Origin: Streptococcus ferus DSM 20646 | GTDB taxonomy: Bacteria > Bacillota > Bacilli > Lactobacillales > Streptococcaceae | DNA: 64,000 bases | Direction of reading: 5' to 3' | Assembly (NCBI RefSeq): GCF_000372425.1 | Contig: NZ_AQVD01000003.1 | Location: 124,001 to 188,000, forward strand | Shown here: positions 51,762 through 60,028 of the stretch, piece by piece | Numbering within the stretch: position 1 is the stretch's first letter | Layout: each line of letters starts with the position of its first letter | Notes under the pieces: model-generated | What the model was told of the DNA's origin: nothing | Database searches by the model: none | What the model saw: only the letters and a program-made list of their open reading frames with translations | Made by a program: the position numbers and the translations under genes

Positions 51762-51984
51762 AATAGCCTCCTTATCAAAGAATAAATTCGAAAAATAGAG
51801 TGCTAAACGGTTAATCTGCGCACTATCCGTTTTTCAGCTCTTTTTTCCTAAAATCTTGAAAATGATTGAGCTGTTTTTCAGAACAATGCTATTATACCTA
51901 AAAATGCAACCGTTTGCCATAATTGTTTTAAAGTTTCATTAAACAAGGGCGACGGAGAATTTTGAACAGATCCTAAAGGATAGT
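51762..51984. other. Non-coding mprF upstream half of the mprF-ulaA gap
   Basis: No credible gene lies in the 334-base gap 51762-52095. This half holds the mprF leader with a possible hairpin (AAACGG 51805-51810 with CCGTTT 51827-51832, outer GCT/AGC). TATAAT for mprF lies on the minus strand (51896-51891). An imperfect cre-like sequence, TGCAACCGTTTGCC, lies at 51905-51918. The rest is AT-rich with nothing I can name. Confidence 0.5.
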
Positions 51985-52048
51985 CCAATAGTGAACACTC
52001 TTCTGTGTGATTATTGGTCTTTTTGTTCCCTCTTAGGGGGCTTATAAT
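51985..52048 (+). promoter_or_regulatory. ulaA promoter with 39-nt element shared with ulaG
   Basis: The element 51985-52023 follows the pattern CCAA-N2-GTGAACAC-N5-TGTGT-N7-GGTCTTTT. Exactly 19 bases later lies TATAAT (52043-52048). The -35 position (TTTTTG) is poor and overlaps GGTCTTTT, as expected at an activator-dependent promoter. The same element with the same spacing precedes ulaG. The likely ligand is UlaR. Confidence 0.85.
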
Positions 52049-52095
52049 GAATTTGTAGTGAAACCATTCAAATTTTTAAGAAAAGAGGGAAACAA

Positions 52096-53670
52096 ATGAA
52101 CATTCTTCTCAATGTGCTTAATTGGTTCTCGCAAAATATTTTGCAGAAACCAGCTTTTTTCGTCGGCTTAATTGTGCTGATAGGGTATCTTCTGCTCAAA
52201 AAACCTCTGCACGATGTTTTTGCCGGCTTTATCAAAGCAACCGTCGGCTATATGATTTTAGATGTTGCTTCAGCCGGTTTGGTCAATACTTTTCGTCCGG
52301 TACTGGTAGCCCTCAATTACAAGTTTAAGGTTGGAGCAGCAGTTATTGATCCTTACTTTGGACTGACGGCAGCCAACACTAAAATTGCAGAGAAATTTCC
52401 GGATTTCATCAGTGTAGCGACCTCTGCTCTGCTTGTTGGTTTCTTTGTCAATATCCTACTAGTAGCTCTTCGAAAGGTAACCAAAATTCGGACTTTGTTT
52501 ATTACCGGTCATATTATGGTACAGCAAGCTGCTACCGTTAGTTTGATGGTAATTGCCTTGATACCTTTTTTCCGGATGTCGCTTTTAAGCGGTATTCTTG
52601 CCGTTGGCATTATTTGTGGACTCTACTGGGCAGTCAGTTCAAATATGACGGTGGAACCAACGCAGAGGCTGACGGGCGGTGGCGGTTTTGCAATCGGCCA
52701 TCAACAGCAGTTCGCCATCTGGTTTGCGGATAAGATTGCTCCAAAACTTGGTAAAAAAGAGGAAAATCTCGACAATATTAAATTACCAGCTTTCTTAAAT
52801 ATTTTTCACGATACAGTTGTTGCATCAGCAACCCTGATGTTAATCTTCTTTGGTGCTATCCTAGCTATTCTAGGGCCAGATATTATGGCAATGAAGCAAT
52901 TCCTCTTTGATGGTTCTGGGAATCCTCTCCCAGTTGCCGGCGCTGTTATTGATGCCGTTAAGGGGACTCTGACGCTTGAATCAGGGGAGGTTTTTAACAA
53001 GGGTTACTATAGCGTTATTGCCAATGGCGCGATCTTTGATGCAACGAAACAGGCTTTTCCAATGTATGTCCTCCAGACGGCTTTAACTTTCTCTGTTTAC
53101 CTCTTTATTTTGATGCAGGGGGTACGGATGTTCGTCGCTGAGCTGACAAATGCCTTCCAAGGGATCTCTAATAAGTTACTGCCAGGTTCATTTCCAGCGG
53201 TGGATGTGGCAGCATCCTACGGTTTTGGCTCCCCCAGTGCGGTCCTCTTCGGGTTTGCAGCAGGTCTTATCGGTCAGTTAATCACGATTGTTTTACTGAT
53301 TGTTTTCAAAAATCCGGTGCTTATTATTACAGGATTTGTGCCTGTCTTCTTTGACAATGCTGCTATTGCGGTTTATGCCGATAAACGGGGAGGCTGGAAA
53401 GCTGCTTTGCTTCTCTCCTTCCTTTCAGGGATTCTTCAAGTTGCGCTAGGAGCTGTAGCAGTCAGTCTTTTAGGTCTGGCCAACTATGGTGGTTATCATG
53501 GCAATATTGATTTTGAGTTTCCATGGGTACCGTTTGCTTATTTATTCAAGTATCTTGGTGTTATTGGCTATGGCTTAGTGGCGGTCTTCTTACTGGCTAT
53601 TCCTCAGATTCAGTTTGCTAAAGCAAAAGACAAAGAAGCCTACTATCGAGGAGAAGTTCAGTCTGATTAA
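52096..53670 (+). CDS. ulaA: Ascorbate-specific PTS permease EIIC
   Basis: UlaA is the membrane channel of the L-ascorbate PTS, delivering L-ascorbate 6-phosphate. The 524-residue protein has about eleven hydrophobic segments. Its features are FFVGLIVLIGYLLLKKP, KATVGYMILDVASAGLV and FFDNAAIAVYADKRGGWK. A long hydrophilic loop (~190-235) contains TGGGGFAIGHQQQFAI. Length is slightly above the E. coli form (~465). The ATG has AAGAGGGA upstream. It heads ulaABCDEF under the activator-type promoter. Confidence 0.95.
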   Translation: MNILLNVLNWFSQNILQKPAFFVGLIVLIGYLLLKKPLHDVFAGFIKATVGYMILDVASAGLVNTFRPVLVALNYKFKVGAAVIDPYFGLTAANTKIAEKFPDFISVATSALLVGFFVNILLVALRKVTKIRTLFITGHIMVQQAATVSLMVIALIPFFRMSLLSGILAVGIICGLYWAVSSNMTVEPTQRLTGGGGFAIGHQQQFAIWFADKIAPKLGKKEENLDNIKLPAFLNIFHDTVVASATLMLIFFGAILAILGPDIMAMKQFLFDGSGNPLPVAGAVIDAVKGTLTLESGEVFNKGYYSVIANGAIFDATKQAFPMYVLQTALTFSVYLFILMQGVRMFVAELTNAFQGISNKLLPGSFPAVDVAASYGFGSPSAVLFGFAAGLIGQLITIVLLIVFKNPVLIITGFVPVFFDNAAIAVYADKRGGWKAALLLSFLSGILQVALGAVAVSLLGLANYGGYHGNIDFEFPWVPFAYLFKYLGVIGYGLVAVFLLAIPQIQFAKAKDKEAYYRGEVQSD

Positions 53671-53710
53671 TTTGAGTGATTAAAATCTTTTAAAACAGGA
53701 GGAAATTAAA

Positions 53711-53989
53711 ATGGTTAAAGTACTTACAGCTTGCGGTAACGGTATGGGTTCGTCAATGGTAATCAAAATGAAAGTGGAAAATGCCCTCCGCCAATTGGGA
53801 GTGGCAAATATCGAGTCTGCTTCCTGTTCAGTTGGTGAAGCGAAGGGACTGGCTTCGGGATATGATATTGTTGTTGCTTCAAAGCATCTTATCCCAGAAT
53901 TAGAGGGCAGAACAACTGGTCATTTGGTTGGTCTTGATAATCTGATGGATGATAATGAAATCAAAACAAAATTGCAGGCAATTTTATAA
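53711..53989 (+). CDS. ulaB: Ascorbate-specific PTS EIIB component
   Basis: UlaB is the small cytoplasmic phosphotransfer protein between EIIA and the permease. The 92-residue protein has the EIIB loop VLTACGNGMGSSM with phospho-acceptor Cys8 and a C-terminal LQAIL helix. AGGAGG lies 6 bases before the ATG. It follows ulaA by 40 bases and precedes an intergenic hairpin. Confidence 0.95.
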   Translation: MVKVLTACGNGMGSSMVIKMKVENALRQLGVANIESASCSVGEAKGLASGYDIVVASKHLIPELEGRTTGHLVGLDNLMDDNEIKTKLQAIL

Positions 53990-53999
53990 GGAAAAGTGG

Positions 54000-54023
54000 G
54001 TGCTTTCAAAACCTTGAAGGCGC
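54000..54023 (+). promoter_or_regulatory. Intra-operon hairpin between ulaB and ulaC
   Basis: GTGCTTTCAA (54000-54009) pairs with TTGAAGGCGC (54014-54023), including two G-U pairs, around AACC. It lacks a strong T-tract directly after, so mRNA processing or stabilisation is likelier than termination. Confidence 0.5.
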
Positions 54024-54055
54024 TCGCTCTTTAAGATAGGAAAGGATAAGACATA

Positions 54056-54541
54056 ATGAACCTAGCAAGAGCTTTTAAAGAAAATCACTCGATCCGTCTT
54101 GGCCTGACGGCTAGGGATTGGAAAGAAGCTATCAAATTATCGGTTGTTCCCTTAATTGAGTCAGGGGCAGTTAAAGAAGTGTATTATGATGCGATCATTG
54201 AATCAACAGAAGAATATGGACCTTATTATATTCTCATGCCTGGAATGGCTATGCCACACGCACGCCCAGAGGCAGGTGTCCTGAGAGATGCTTTTTCTTT
54301 AGTAACCTTGACAGAGCCTGTGATTTTTCCTGATGGAAAAGAAGTGAGTGTTCTGCTTGCTTTGGCCGCAACCAGCGCAGATATTCATACCTCTGTCGCT
54401 ATTCCGCAAATTATTGCCCTTTTCGAGTTGGAAAATATTATCCAGCGCTTAGTGAAAGCTGAAAACGAAGAAGCTGTCATGGCCCTAGTTGAAGAATCTA
54501 AAAGCAGCCCTTACTTGGAGGGCTTGGATTTAGACAGTTAA
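54056..54541 (+). CDS. ulaC: Ascorbate-specific PTS EIIA component
   Basis: UlaC takes phosphate from HPr and passes it to UlaB. The 161-residue protein has the mannitol/fructose-type EIIA fold with phospho-His68 in MPGMAMPHARPEAGV, and LLALAATSADIH after it. The stop TAA shares its last A with an ATG at 54541, but the next gene starts later. AGGAAAGGA lies upstream of the start. Confidence 0.94.
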   Translation: MNLARAFKENHSIRLGLTARDWKEAIKLSVVPLIESGAVKEVYYDAIIESTEEYGPYYILMPGMAMPHARPEAGVLRDAFSLVTLTEPVIFPDGKEVSVLLALAATSADIHTSVAIPQIIALFELENIIQRLVKAENEEAVMALVEESKSSPYLEGLDLDS

Positions 54542-54576
54542 TGGATTGCAGAGATACAGAAAGAAGGAAAGATAAG

Positions 54577-55242
54577 ATGGCAAAACATGTACCAAATCTA
54601 CAAGTTGCACTAGATCATTCAGATTTAAAAGGTGCTGTATCGGCAGCTGTTTCAGTAGGCAAGGAGGTTGATGTGATTGAAGCTGGGACAGTCTGCCTGC
54701 TGCAAGTCGGCAGCGAATTGGTCGAGGTCCTTCGCAGCCTTTTCCCAGATAAAATTATTGTGGCAGACACGAAATGTGCTGATGCTGGGGGGACGGTTGC
54801 TAAGAACAATGCGAGCCGTGGCGCTGACTGGATGACCTGTATCTGCTGTGCTACGATTCCAACCATGGCGGCAGCCCGCAAGGCTATCGAAGAAGTGCGC
54901 GGAGACCGCGGTGAAGTTCAAATTGAACTCTACGGTGACTGGACTTACGAACAAGCACAGCAGTGGCTGGATGCCGGTATTTCACAAGCCATCTACCATC
55001 AATCACGTGATGCCCTTCTTGCGGGGGAGACGTGGGGAGAAAAAGACCTTAACAAGGTTAGAAAATTGATTGAGATGGGCTTTCGTGTGTCTGTAACAGG
55101 CGGGCTCAGTGTTGAGACGTTAAAACTCTTTGAAGGAGTGGATGTTTTTACCTTTATTGCTGGCCGCGGTATCACAGAAGCTGCTGATCCAGCTGCAGCA
55201 GCGCGTGCATTTAAAGACGAAATTAGACGCATTTGGGGGTAG
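54577..55242 (+). CDS. ulaD: 3-keto-L-gulonate-6-phosphate decarboxylase
   Basis: UlaD converts 3-keto-L-gulonate 6-phosphate to L-xylulose 5-phosphate and CO2. The 221-residue protein is a TIM barrel of the orotidine-5-phosphate decarboxylase suprafamily. Its features are LQVALDHSDL, VIEAGTVCLLQVG, the metal and catalytic motif ADTKCADAGG, ELYGDWTYEQA and VSVTGGLSVET. An in-frame ATG overlapping the ulaC stop (54541) would add 12 charged residues. The ATG at 54577 fits the family and has AAGGAAAG upstream. The hexulose-6-phosphate synthase family is a close alternative excluded by context. Confidence 0.94.
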   Translation: MAKHVPNLQVALDHSDLKGAVSAAVSVGKEVDVIEAGTVCLLQVGSELVEVLRSLFPDKIIVADTKCADAGGTVAKNNASRGADWMTCICCATIPTMAAARKAIEEVRGDRGEVQIELYGDWTYEQAQQWLDAGISQAIYHQSRDALLAGETWGEKDLNKVRKLIEMGFRVSVTGGLSVETLKLFEGVDVFTFIAGRGITEAADPAAAARAFKDEIRRIWG

Positions 55243-55245
55243 GCT

Positions 55246-56109
55246 ATGACTCGTCCAATTGGTATCTATGAAAAGGCAACACCCAAACATTTCACATGGT
55301 TAGAACGTCTCAACTTTGCCAAAGACATGGGCTTTGATTTTGTGGAATTGTCTATTGATGAGAGCGATGAGCGTTTGGCGCGTTTGGAGTGGTCTAAGGC
55401 AGAACGTTTGGAACTGGTCAAGGCTATTTTTGAGACAGGTGTGCGCATTCCGACCATCACCTTTAGTGGGCATCGTCGTTACCCGATGGGCTCCAATGAT
55501 TCTGTGAAAGAGGCCAGAGCGCTGGACATGATGGAAAAATGTATTGAATTTGCGCAGGATATCGGTGTCCGCAACATCCAGTTGGCTGGCTATGACGTTT
55601 ATTATGAAGAAAAATCACCGGAAACACGTGCCCGTTTTATTAAAAATTTACGCCAGGCCTGTACTTGGGCTGAGGAGGCGCAGGTGATTTTATCGGTTGA
55701 GATCATGGATGATCCTTTTATCAATTCTATTGAGAAATACTTGGCTATTGAAAAAGAAATTGACTCTCCTTATCTCTTTGTCTATCCAGATACGGGAAAT
55801 ATTTCCGCTTGGGGCAATGACCTCTGGAGTGAATTTTATATTGGACACAAGTCGATTGCAGCGCTGCATTTAAAAGACACTTATGCGGTGACAGAAAAGT
55901 GTCGCGGTCAATTTCGCGATGTTCCCTTTGGTCAGGGTTGTGTGGATTGGGAAGCCATGTTTGGTGTTCTCAAGAAAACGCATTATAATGGGCCATTCTT
56001 AATTGAAATGTGGTCCGAAAATTGTCAAACAGTAGAAGAAACAAGGGCTGCTATCAAAGAAGCGCAAGATTTCCTCTACCCTTTAATTGAGAAAGCGGGG
56101 TTGAATTAA
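55246..56109 (+). CDS. ulaE: L-xylulose-5-phosphate 3-epimerase
   Basis: UlaE converts L-xylulose 5-phosphate to L-ribulose 5-phosphate. The 287-residue protein is an AP endonuclease-2-like TIM barrel epimerase. Its features are GFDFVELSIDE, TITFSGHRRYPMGS, NIQLAGYDVYYE, LSVEIMDDPF (metal glutamate), YPDTGNISAWG and LHLKDTY. FLIEMWSENC carries the second catalytic glutamate. It starts 4 bases after ulaD (GGGGGTAGGCTATG), so translation is coupled. Confidence 0.95.
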   Translation: MTRPIGIYEKATPKHFTWLERLNFAKDMGFDFVELSIDESDERLARLEWSKAERLELVKAIFETGVRIPTITFSGHRRYPMGSNDSVKEARALDMMEKCIEFAQDIGVRNIQLAGYDVYYEEKSPETRARFIKNLRQACTWAEEAQVILSVEIMDDPFINSIEKYLAIEKEIDSPYLFVYPDTGNISAWGNDLWSEFYIGHKSIAALHLKDTYAVTEKCRGQFRDVPFGQGCVDWEAMFGVLKKTHYNGPFLIEMWSENCQTVEETRAAIKEAQDFLYPLIEKAGLN

Positions 56110-56111
56110 AC

Positions 56112-56828
56112 ATGGTAAAGTCATTAACAGAAATGCGCAGGCGTGTCTGTGATGCCAATAAATCACTTCCAGCATATGGACTCGTCAAATTTACTTGGGG
56201 GAATGTCTCCGAGGTAGATCGTGAAGCAGGACTTCTTGTGATTAAACCGTCCGGTGTTGACTATGATCAATTAACCCCTGAAAATATGGTGGTGACCGAT
56301 CTTGACGGCAATATTGTTGAGGGTGAGCTTAACCCGTCATCTGATCTGCCAACCCACGTTGAACTTTATAAGGCTTGGCCAGAAATTGGCGGTATTGTTC
56401 ATACGCACTCCACAGAGGCTGTTGGCTGGGCACAGGCTGGTCGAGATATTCCTTTCTATGGAACAACGCATGCGGATTATTTTTATGGGCCGGTACCCTG
56501 TGCCCGCTCATTGACAGCGGATGAAGTTAATGCTGCTTACGAAAAAGAAACTGGTACGGTAATCATTGAAGAATTTACCAACCGCGGTCTTGATCCAGTA
56601 GCTGTTCCTGCTATTGTTGTCCGTAATCATGGTCCATTTACTTGGGGTAAAGATCCAGCACAGGCAGTTTACCACGCGGTTGTGCTTGAAGAAGTGGCAA
56701 AAATGAATCGTTTTACGGAACAAATTAACCCACGGGTTGATTCAGCGCCTAAGTACATTATGGATAAACACTATCTTCGTAAACATGGTCCAAATGCTTA
56801 CTATGGTCAGAAAGGCAGCGACCATTAA
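56112..56828 (+). CDS. ulaF: L-ribulose-5-phosphate 4-epimerase
   Basis: UlaF makes D-xylulose 5-phosphate, which enters the pentose phosphate pathway. The 238-residue protein is a class II aldolase-like zinc enzyme. Its features are VKFTWGNVSEVDR, IKPSGVDYDQLTPENM, SSDLPTHVELYKAWPEIGGIVHTHS (zinc histidines) and RNHGPFTWGK. It is closely related to AraD; the ula context decides the name. It begins 3 bases after ulaE and is followed by a terminator before ulaR. D-xylulose 5-phosphate is a substrate of transketolase, encoded just downstream. Confidence 0.95.
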   Translation: MVKSLTEMRRRVCDANKSLPAYGLVKFTWGNVSEVDREAGLLVIKPSGVDYDQLTPENMVVTDLDGNIVEGELNPSSDLPTHVELYKAWPEIGGIVHTHSTEAVGWAQAGRDIPFYGTTHADYFYGPVPCARSLTADEVNAAYEKETGTVIIEEFTNRGLDPVAVPAIVVRNHGPFTWGKDPAQAVYHAVVLEEVAKMNRFTEQINPRVDSAPKYIMDKHYLRKHGPNAYYGQKGSDH

Positions 56829-56832
56829 CATC

Positions 56833-56862
56833 AAAAAAGAGGGTGCGGCTGGCATCCTTTTT
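56833..56862 (+). terminator. Terminator of ulaABCDEF
   Basis: AAAAAAGAGGGTGC pairs with GCATCCTTTTTT (G-U pair included) across a short loop. A TATAAT at 56879-56884, with no clear -35, probably starts ulaR afresh. Confidence 0.75.
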
Positions 56863-56915
56863 TGGCAGAAGTCTGTGCTATAATGGGAGGACACCCACAT
56901 TTCAAAGGAGAAAAA

Positions 56916-58604
56916 ATGATTATTCTCGATCGAAATAGTTATGATTTGCTTTCTTACGTGATTAAACTAGATAAACCAGAGACGGTTATGGCCATTTCGA
57001 GAGTTTTAGGACAGTCAAGGCGAAAGGTTTACTACCATTTGGATAAAATTAATGAAGCACTCCCAGCAAAGGTGCCTAAAATTATCAGCTATCCTAGAGT
57101 TGGTATTCTGTTGTCTGACTGTCAAAAAGAAGCTTGTCGAGATTTGCTGGCTGATTTGGATGATTATTCGTATGTCATGAGCGTGGCTGAACGGATGTTG
57201 CTGTCTGTACTCTATATCGCCATTTCAGACAAGCGGGTGACCATCGAAAAGTTAATGAAACTAAATGATGTTTCTCGCAATACCATCCTAAATGATCTCA
57301 ATGATATTCGTCAGTCTTTGGATGAAGAACCTCTCAATATTACGCTTCAAGTTACTAAATCGCGCGGCTATTATCTGGAGTGCCATCCGCTGACGAAAAT
57401 ACAATTTTTAAATAAGCTGCTTCATGACACTTACCGCAATCATACAACTAATTTTGTGCTGCTCATTCGAAGCAAATTGGCGCAGTTTGCAGATACGTCT
57501 CTCTATTTTTCAGAGGCTTTGCTTGATTTTCTCACCCAACAACTGCAAAGTTCCCCAAAAATCCTCGGGAAGAAAATCAACCCTAAAGATATTCAGTTAA
57601 TGGCAGAAACCTTACCCTATCATCTCTTGGGTTACCGCAATTTACACCTATCTGAGACAGAAAAAATGGACTTGCGGCGAGAATTTTATTTAATTCGTCA
57701 GCGAAAAGAGTTTGAATTTGCTCAAGATATTGTGGCTAAACTTGAGAAAAAGTTTACGTTTGTCTTAGATGATATTGAAACGTCTTTAATGACAGTGCTG
57801 CTCTTATCTTACCGTAAAGATAAGGACAGTCACTTAGAGAGCCATGATTATGATGAGATGCGAAAGACGATCAAAACGTTTGTTTCTTACTTGGAGACCA
57901 CTTATCAAATTCGCTTTAAACACAGACAAAGTTTGCTTAACCAGCTCCTTACCCATTGCAAAGCGCTGATTTTTCGAAAAACCTTTGGGATTTTGGCAAA
58001 CAATCCCTTGACCGAACAGATTAAAGAGAAATATGCTGCTATTTTTAATATGATGAAATCTTCCGTTGGCATTCTGGAGGAAGCTTGGTATATCAAGATG
58101 AATGACGACGATATTGCTTACCTTGCCGTTCATATTGGGGGAGAACTGCGACACAATGAAGGTAAACCAACGGCACCGGCAAAGCTTGTTTTGGTAAGCG
58201 ATGACGGTATAGGAATGCAAAAACTCTTAATCCAGCAATGTCAGAAATATCTGCCTCATAGTAACATTGAAGCAGTGCTGACAACGGAACAGTTTTTAAG
58301 TGTTCGAGATATCCTTGATGCCAATCTCATTCTGTCAACCAATGACCACTTAGAGACAGACTTCCCTGCCCTTTTTGTGCATTCTATTTTGACGGATGAT
58401 GATATCATCAAACTTATCCGCTTCGCGAAACAACACAGCCAATCTGGCCATGATGACTTTACGCAGAAACTAGAACACTTTATTCACCAGTATGTCAAAG
58501 ATGAAAAGGACTGCTATGTTCTTAAAAATAAAATTGAACGCCTTATTAATGAAGAACTTTTGTATGATAGAGAGTTAGGGGTGGATGATGGTGCTGCTGG
58601 ATAG
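56916..58604 (+). CDS. ulaR: PRD-domain transcriptional activator of the ascorbate genes
   Basis: The 562-residue protein is a BglG/MtlR-type regulator. It has an N-terminal pair of helix-turn-helix domains (~1-170; VSRNTILNDLNDIRQSL) and two PTS regulation domains (~180-400; second-PRD histidines in LLTHCKAL and YLAVHIGGEL). An EIIB-like domain follows (~410-490), where the usual cysteine loop reads VSDDGIGM. There is no C-terminal EIIA domain. Such proteins are phosphorylated by HPr or EII proteins and turn genes on when substrate is present. The family start MIILDRNSYDLL with AAGGAG 6 bases upstream selects 56916 over 56862. Targets are probably the ulaA and ulaG promoters, which share one element. 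It differs from E. coli UlaR, a DeoR repressor. Confidence 0.9.
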   Translation: MIILDRNSYDLLSYVIKLDKPETVMAISRVLGQSRRKVYYHLDKINEALPAKVPKIISYPRVGILLSDCQKEACRDLLADLDDYSYVMSVAERMLLSVLYIAISDKRVTIEKLMKLNDVSRNTILNDLNDIRQSLDEEPLNITLQVTKSRGYYLECHPLTKIQFLNKLLHDTYRNHTTNFVLLIRSKLAQFADTSLYFSEALLDFLTQQLQSSPKILGKKINPKDIQLMAETLPYHLLGYRNLHLSETEKMDLRREFYLIRQRKEFEFAQDIVAKLEKKFTFVLDDIETSLMTVLLLSYRKDKDSHLESHDYDEMRKTIKTFVSYLETTYQIRFKHRQSLLNQLLTHCKALIFRKTFGILANNPLTEQIKEKYAAIFNMMKSSVGILEEAWYIKMNDDDIAYLAVHIGGELRHNEGKPTAPAKLVLVSDDGIGMQKLLIQQCQKYLPHSNIEAVLTTEQFLSVRDILDANLILSTNDHLETDFPALFVHSILTDDDIIKLIRFAKQHSQSGHDDFTQKLEHFIHQYVKDEKDCYVLKNKIERLINEELLYDRELGVDDGAAG

Positions 58605-58628
58605 GTTTCAATAGATCCCCCTAACAGC

Positions 58629-58712
58629 CCAACTGTGAACACAGGGATGTGTTTTATTTGGTCTTTTCTATTCGTATACCTGCTATTATACTGATAATGT
58701 AAACGATTATCA
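58629..58712 (+). promoter_or_regulatory. ulaG promoter with shared 39-nt element and downstream dyad
   Basis: 58629-58667 repeats the CCAA-N2-GTGAACAC-N5-TGTGT-N7-GGTCTTTT element of ulaA. TATACT (58687-58692) follows after exactly 19 bases. GATAAT-N7-ATTATC (58693-58711) is a dyad at the transcription start. It overlaps TGTAAACGATTATCA, which resembles a cre site but has one base too many. Confidence 0.85.
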
Positions 58713-58733
58713 AAATAGCAGGAGGATAGCTGA

Positions 58734-59825
58734 ATGGCAACTATTAAAGACATCACCCGTGAATCTTGGATTCTGTCAACTTTCCCAGAATGGGGAACTT
58801 GGCTAAATGAGGAAATTGAAGAGACCCGAGTTCCAGAAAATAATTTTTCCATGTGGTGGTTAGGCAACTGTGGTATTTGGATTAAAACGCCAGGCGGTGC
58901 CAATGTGGTTATGGATCTTTGGTCCAGCCGTGGAAAATCCACCAAAAAAGTCAAAGACATGGTTCGCGGCCATCAGATGGCCAATATGGCTGGTGTCCGT
59001 AAGCTACAGCCTAACTTGCGTGTCCAGCCGATGGTGATTGATCCATTTGCGATTAAGGAATTAGACTACTATCTTGTGTCCCACTTTCATAGCGATCATA
59101 TTGATATCAATACGGCTGCTGCCATTATCAATAATCCAGAACTGGAGCATGTGAAATTTGTCGGCCCTTATGAATGTGGAGAAATTTGGAAGAAATGGGG
59201 AGTTCCTGAAGACAGGATTATCGTGATTCAGCCTGGGGAGTCTTTTGCCTTTAAAGACATTAAAGTAACAGCTGTTGAGTCCTTTGACCGTACCTGCTTG
59301 GTGACCCTTCCTGTTCAAGGTGCTGAGGATCAAGAGGGTGAATTAAAAGGACTTGCTGTGACAGATGAAGAGATGGCGCGTAAAGCGGTGAATTATATCT
59401 TTGAGACACCAGGGGGAACGGTTTATCATGGCGCCGATTCTCATTTTTCAAATTATTTTGCCAAGCACGGTAAGGACTTCGATATTGATGTAGCCATTAA
59501 TAATTACGGAGATAACCCAGTCGGTATCCAAGATAAAATGACGTCTATTGATCTTCTTCGGATGGCAGAAAATCTCCGTGCCAAAGTGATTATCCCTGTT
59601 CATTATGATATTTGGTCGAATTTTATGGCGTCAACAGATGAAATCCTTACTCTGTGGAAAATGCGCAAGGAGCGTCTTCAATATCAATTCCATCCGTTCA
59701 TCTGGGAGGTTGGAGGCCAGTATACTTATCCGCAAGACAAGGATAGAATAGAGTATCATCATCCTCGCGGGTTTGAGGATTGTTTTGATCACGATTCCAA
59801 TATTCAGTTTAAAGCTCTGCTCTAG
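58734..59825 (+). CDS. ulaG: L-ascorbate-6-phosphate lactonase
   Basis: UlaG opens the lactone ring of L-ascorbate 6-phosphate to 3-keto-L-gulonate 6-phosphate, the first cytoplasmic step of the pathway. The 363-residue protein is a metallo-beta-lactamase fold enzyme. It has the start MATIKDITRESW and MWWLGNCGIWIKTPGG. The metal motif is SHFHSDHID (His117, His119, Asp121, His122), and FDRTCL, YHGADSHFSNYF and VIIPVHYDIWSNF follow. AGGAGG lies 7 bases before the ATG. It has its own promoter behind ulaR rather than lying inside ulaABCDEF. Confidence 0.96.
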   Translation: MATIKDITRESWILSTFPEWGTWLNEEIEETRVPENNFSMWWLGNCGIWIKTPGGANVVMDLWSSRGKSTKKVKDMVRGHQMANMAGVRKLQPNLRVQPMVIDPFAIKELDYYLVSHFHSDHIDINTAAAIINNPELEHVKFVGPYECGEIWKKWGVPEDRIIVIQPGESFAFKDIKVTAVESFDRTCLVTLPVQGAEDQEGELKGLAVTDEEMARKAVNYIFETPGGTVYHGADSHFSNYFAKHGKDFDIDVAINNYGDNPVGIQDKMTSIDLLRMAENLRAKVIIPVHYDIWSNFMASTDEILTLWKMRKERLQYQFHPFIWEVGGQYTYPQDKDRIEYHHPRGFEDCFDHDSNIQFKALL

Positions 59826-59864
59826 CCACCAGAGGAAAAATCCCTGTTTTGGTACTGACCAGTC

Positions 59865-59901
59865 GATATCCGCATGTCTTTTTCTGAGCTGCGGATATTT
59901 T
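59865..59901 (+). terminator. Terminator of ulaG
   Basis: ATATCCGCA and TGCGGATAT form a 9-bp stem with a 15-base loop followed by TTTT. The 40 bases before it hold nothing recognisable. Confidence 0.75.
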
Positions 59902-60028
59902 TAAAACATTTTCGGCGCTGATTAGCAAATGAGCAAGCTGCAGTTGAAAGGAATGCTTTCTGCCTGTCTTCTGGAACAAGCCCGTCTTTTATGCTAAAAT
60001 AGAACTAGTAACTAAAAAGGAGAAAAAT

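Noticed and set aside
51905-51918. cre site in the mprF-ulaA gap
   Set aside because: TGCAACCGTTTGCC misses the invariant end of the consensus and lies far from the ulaA promoter. It is kept only as a weak resemblance.
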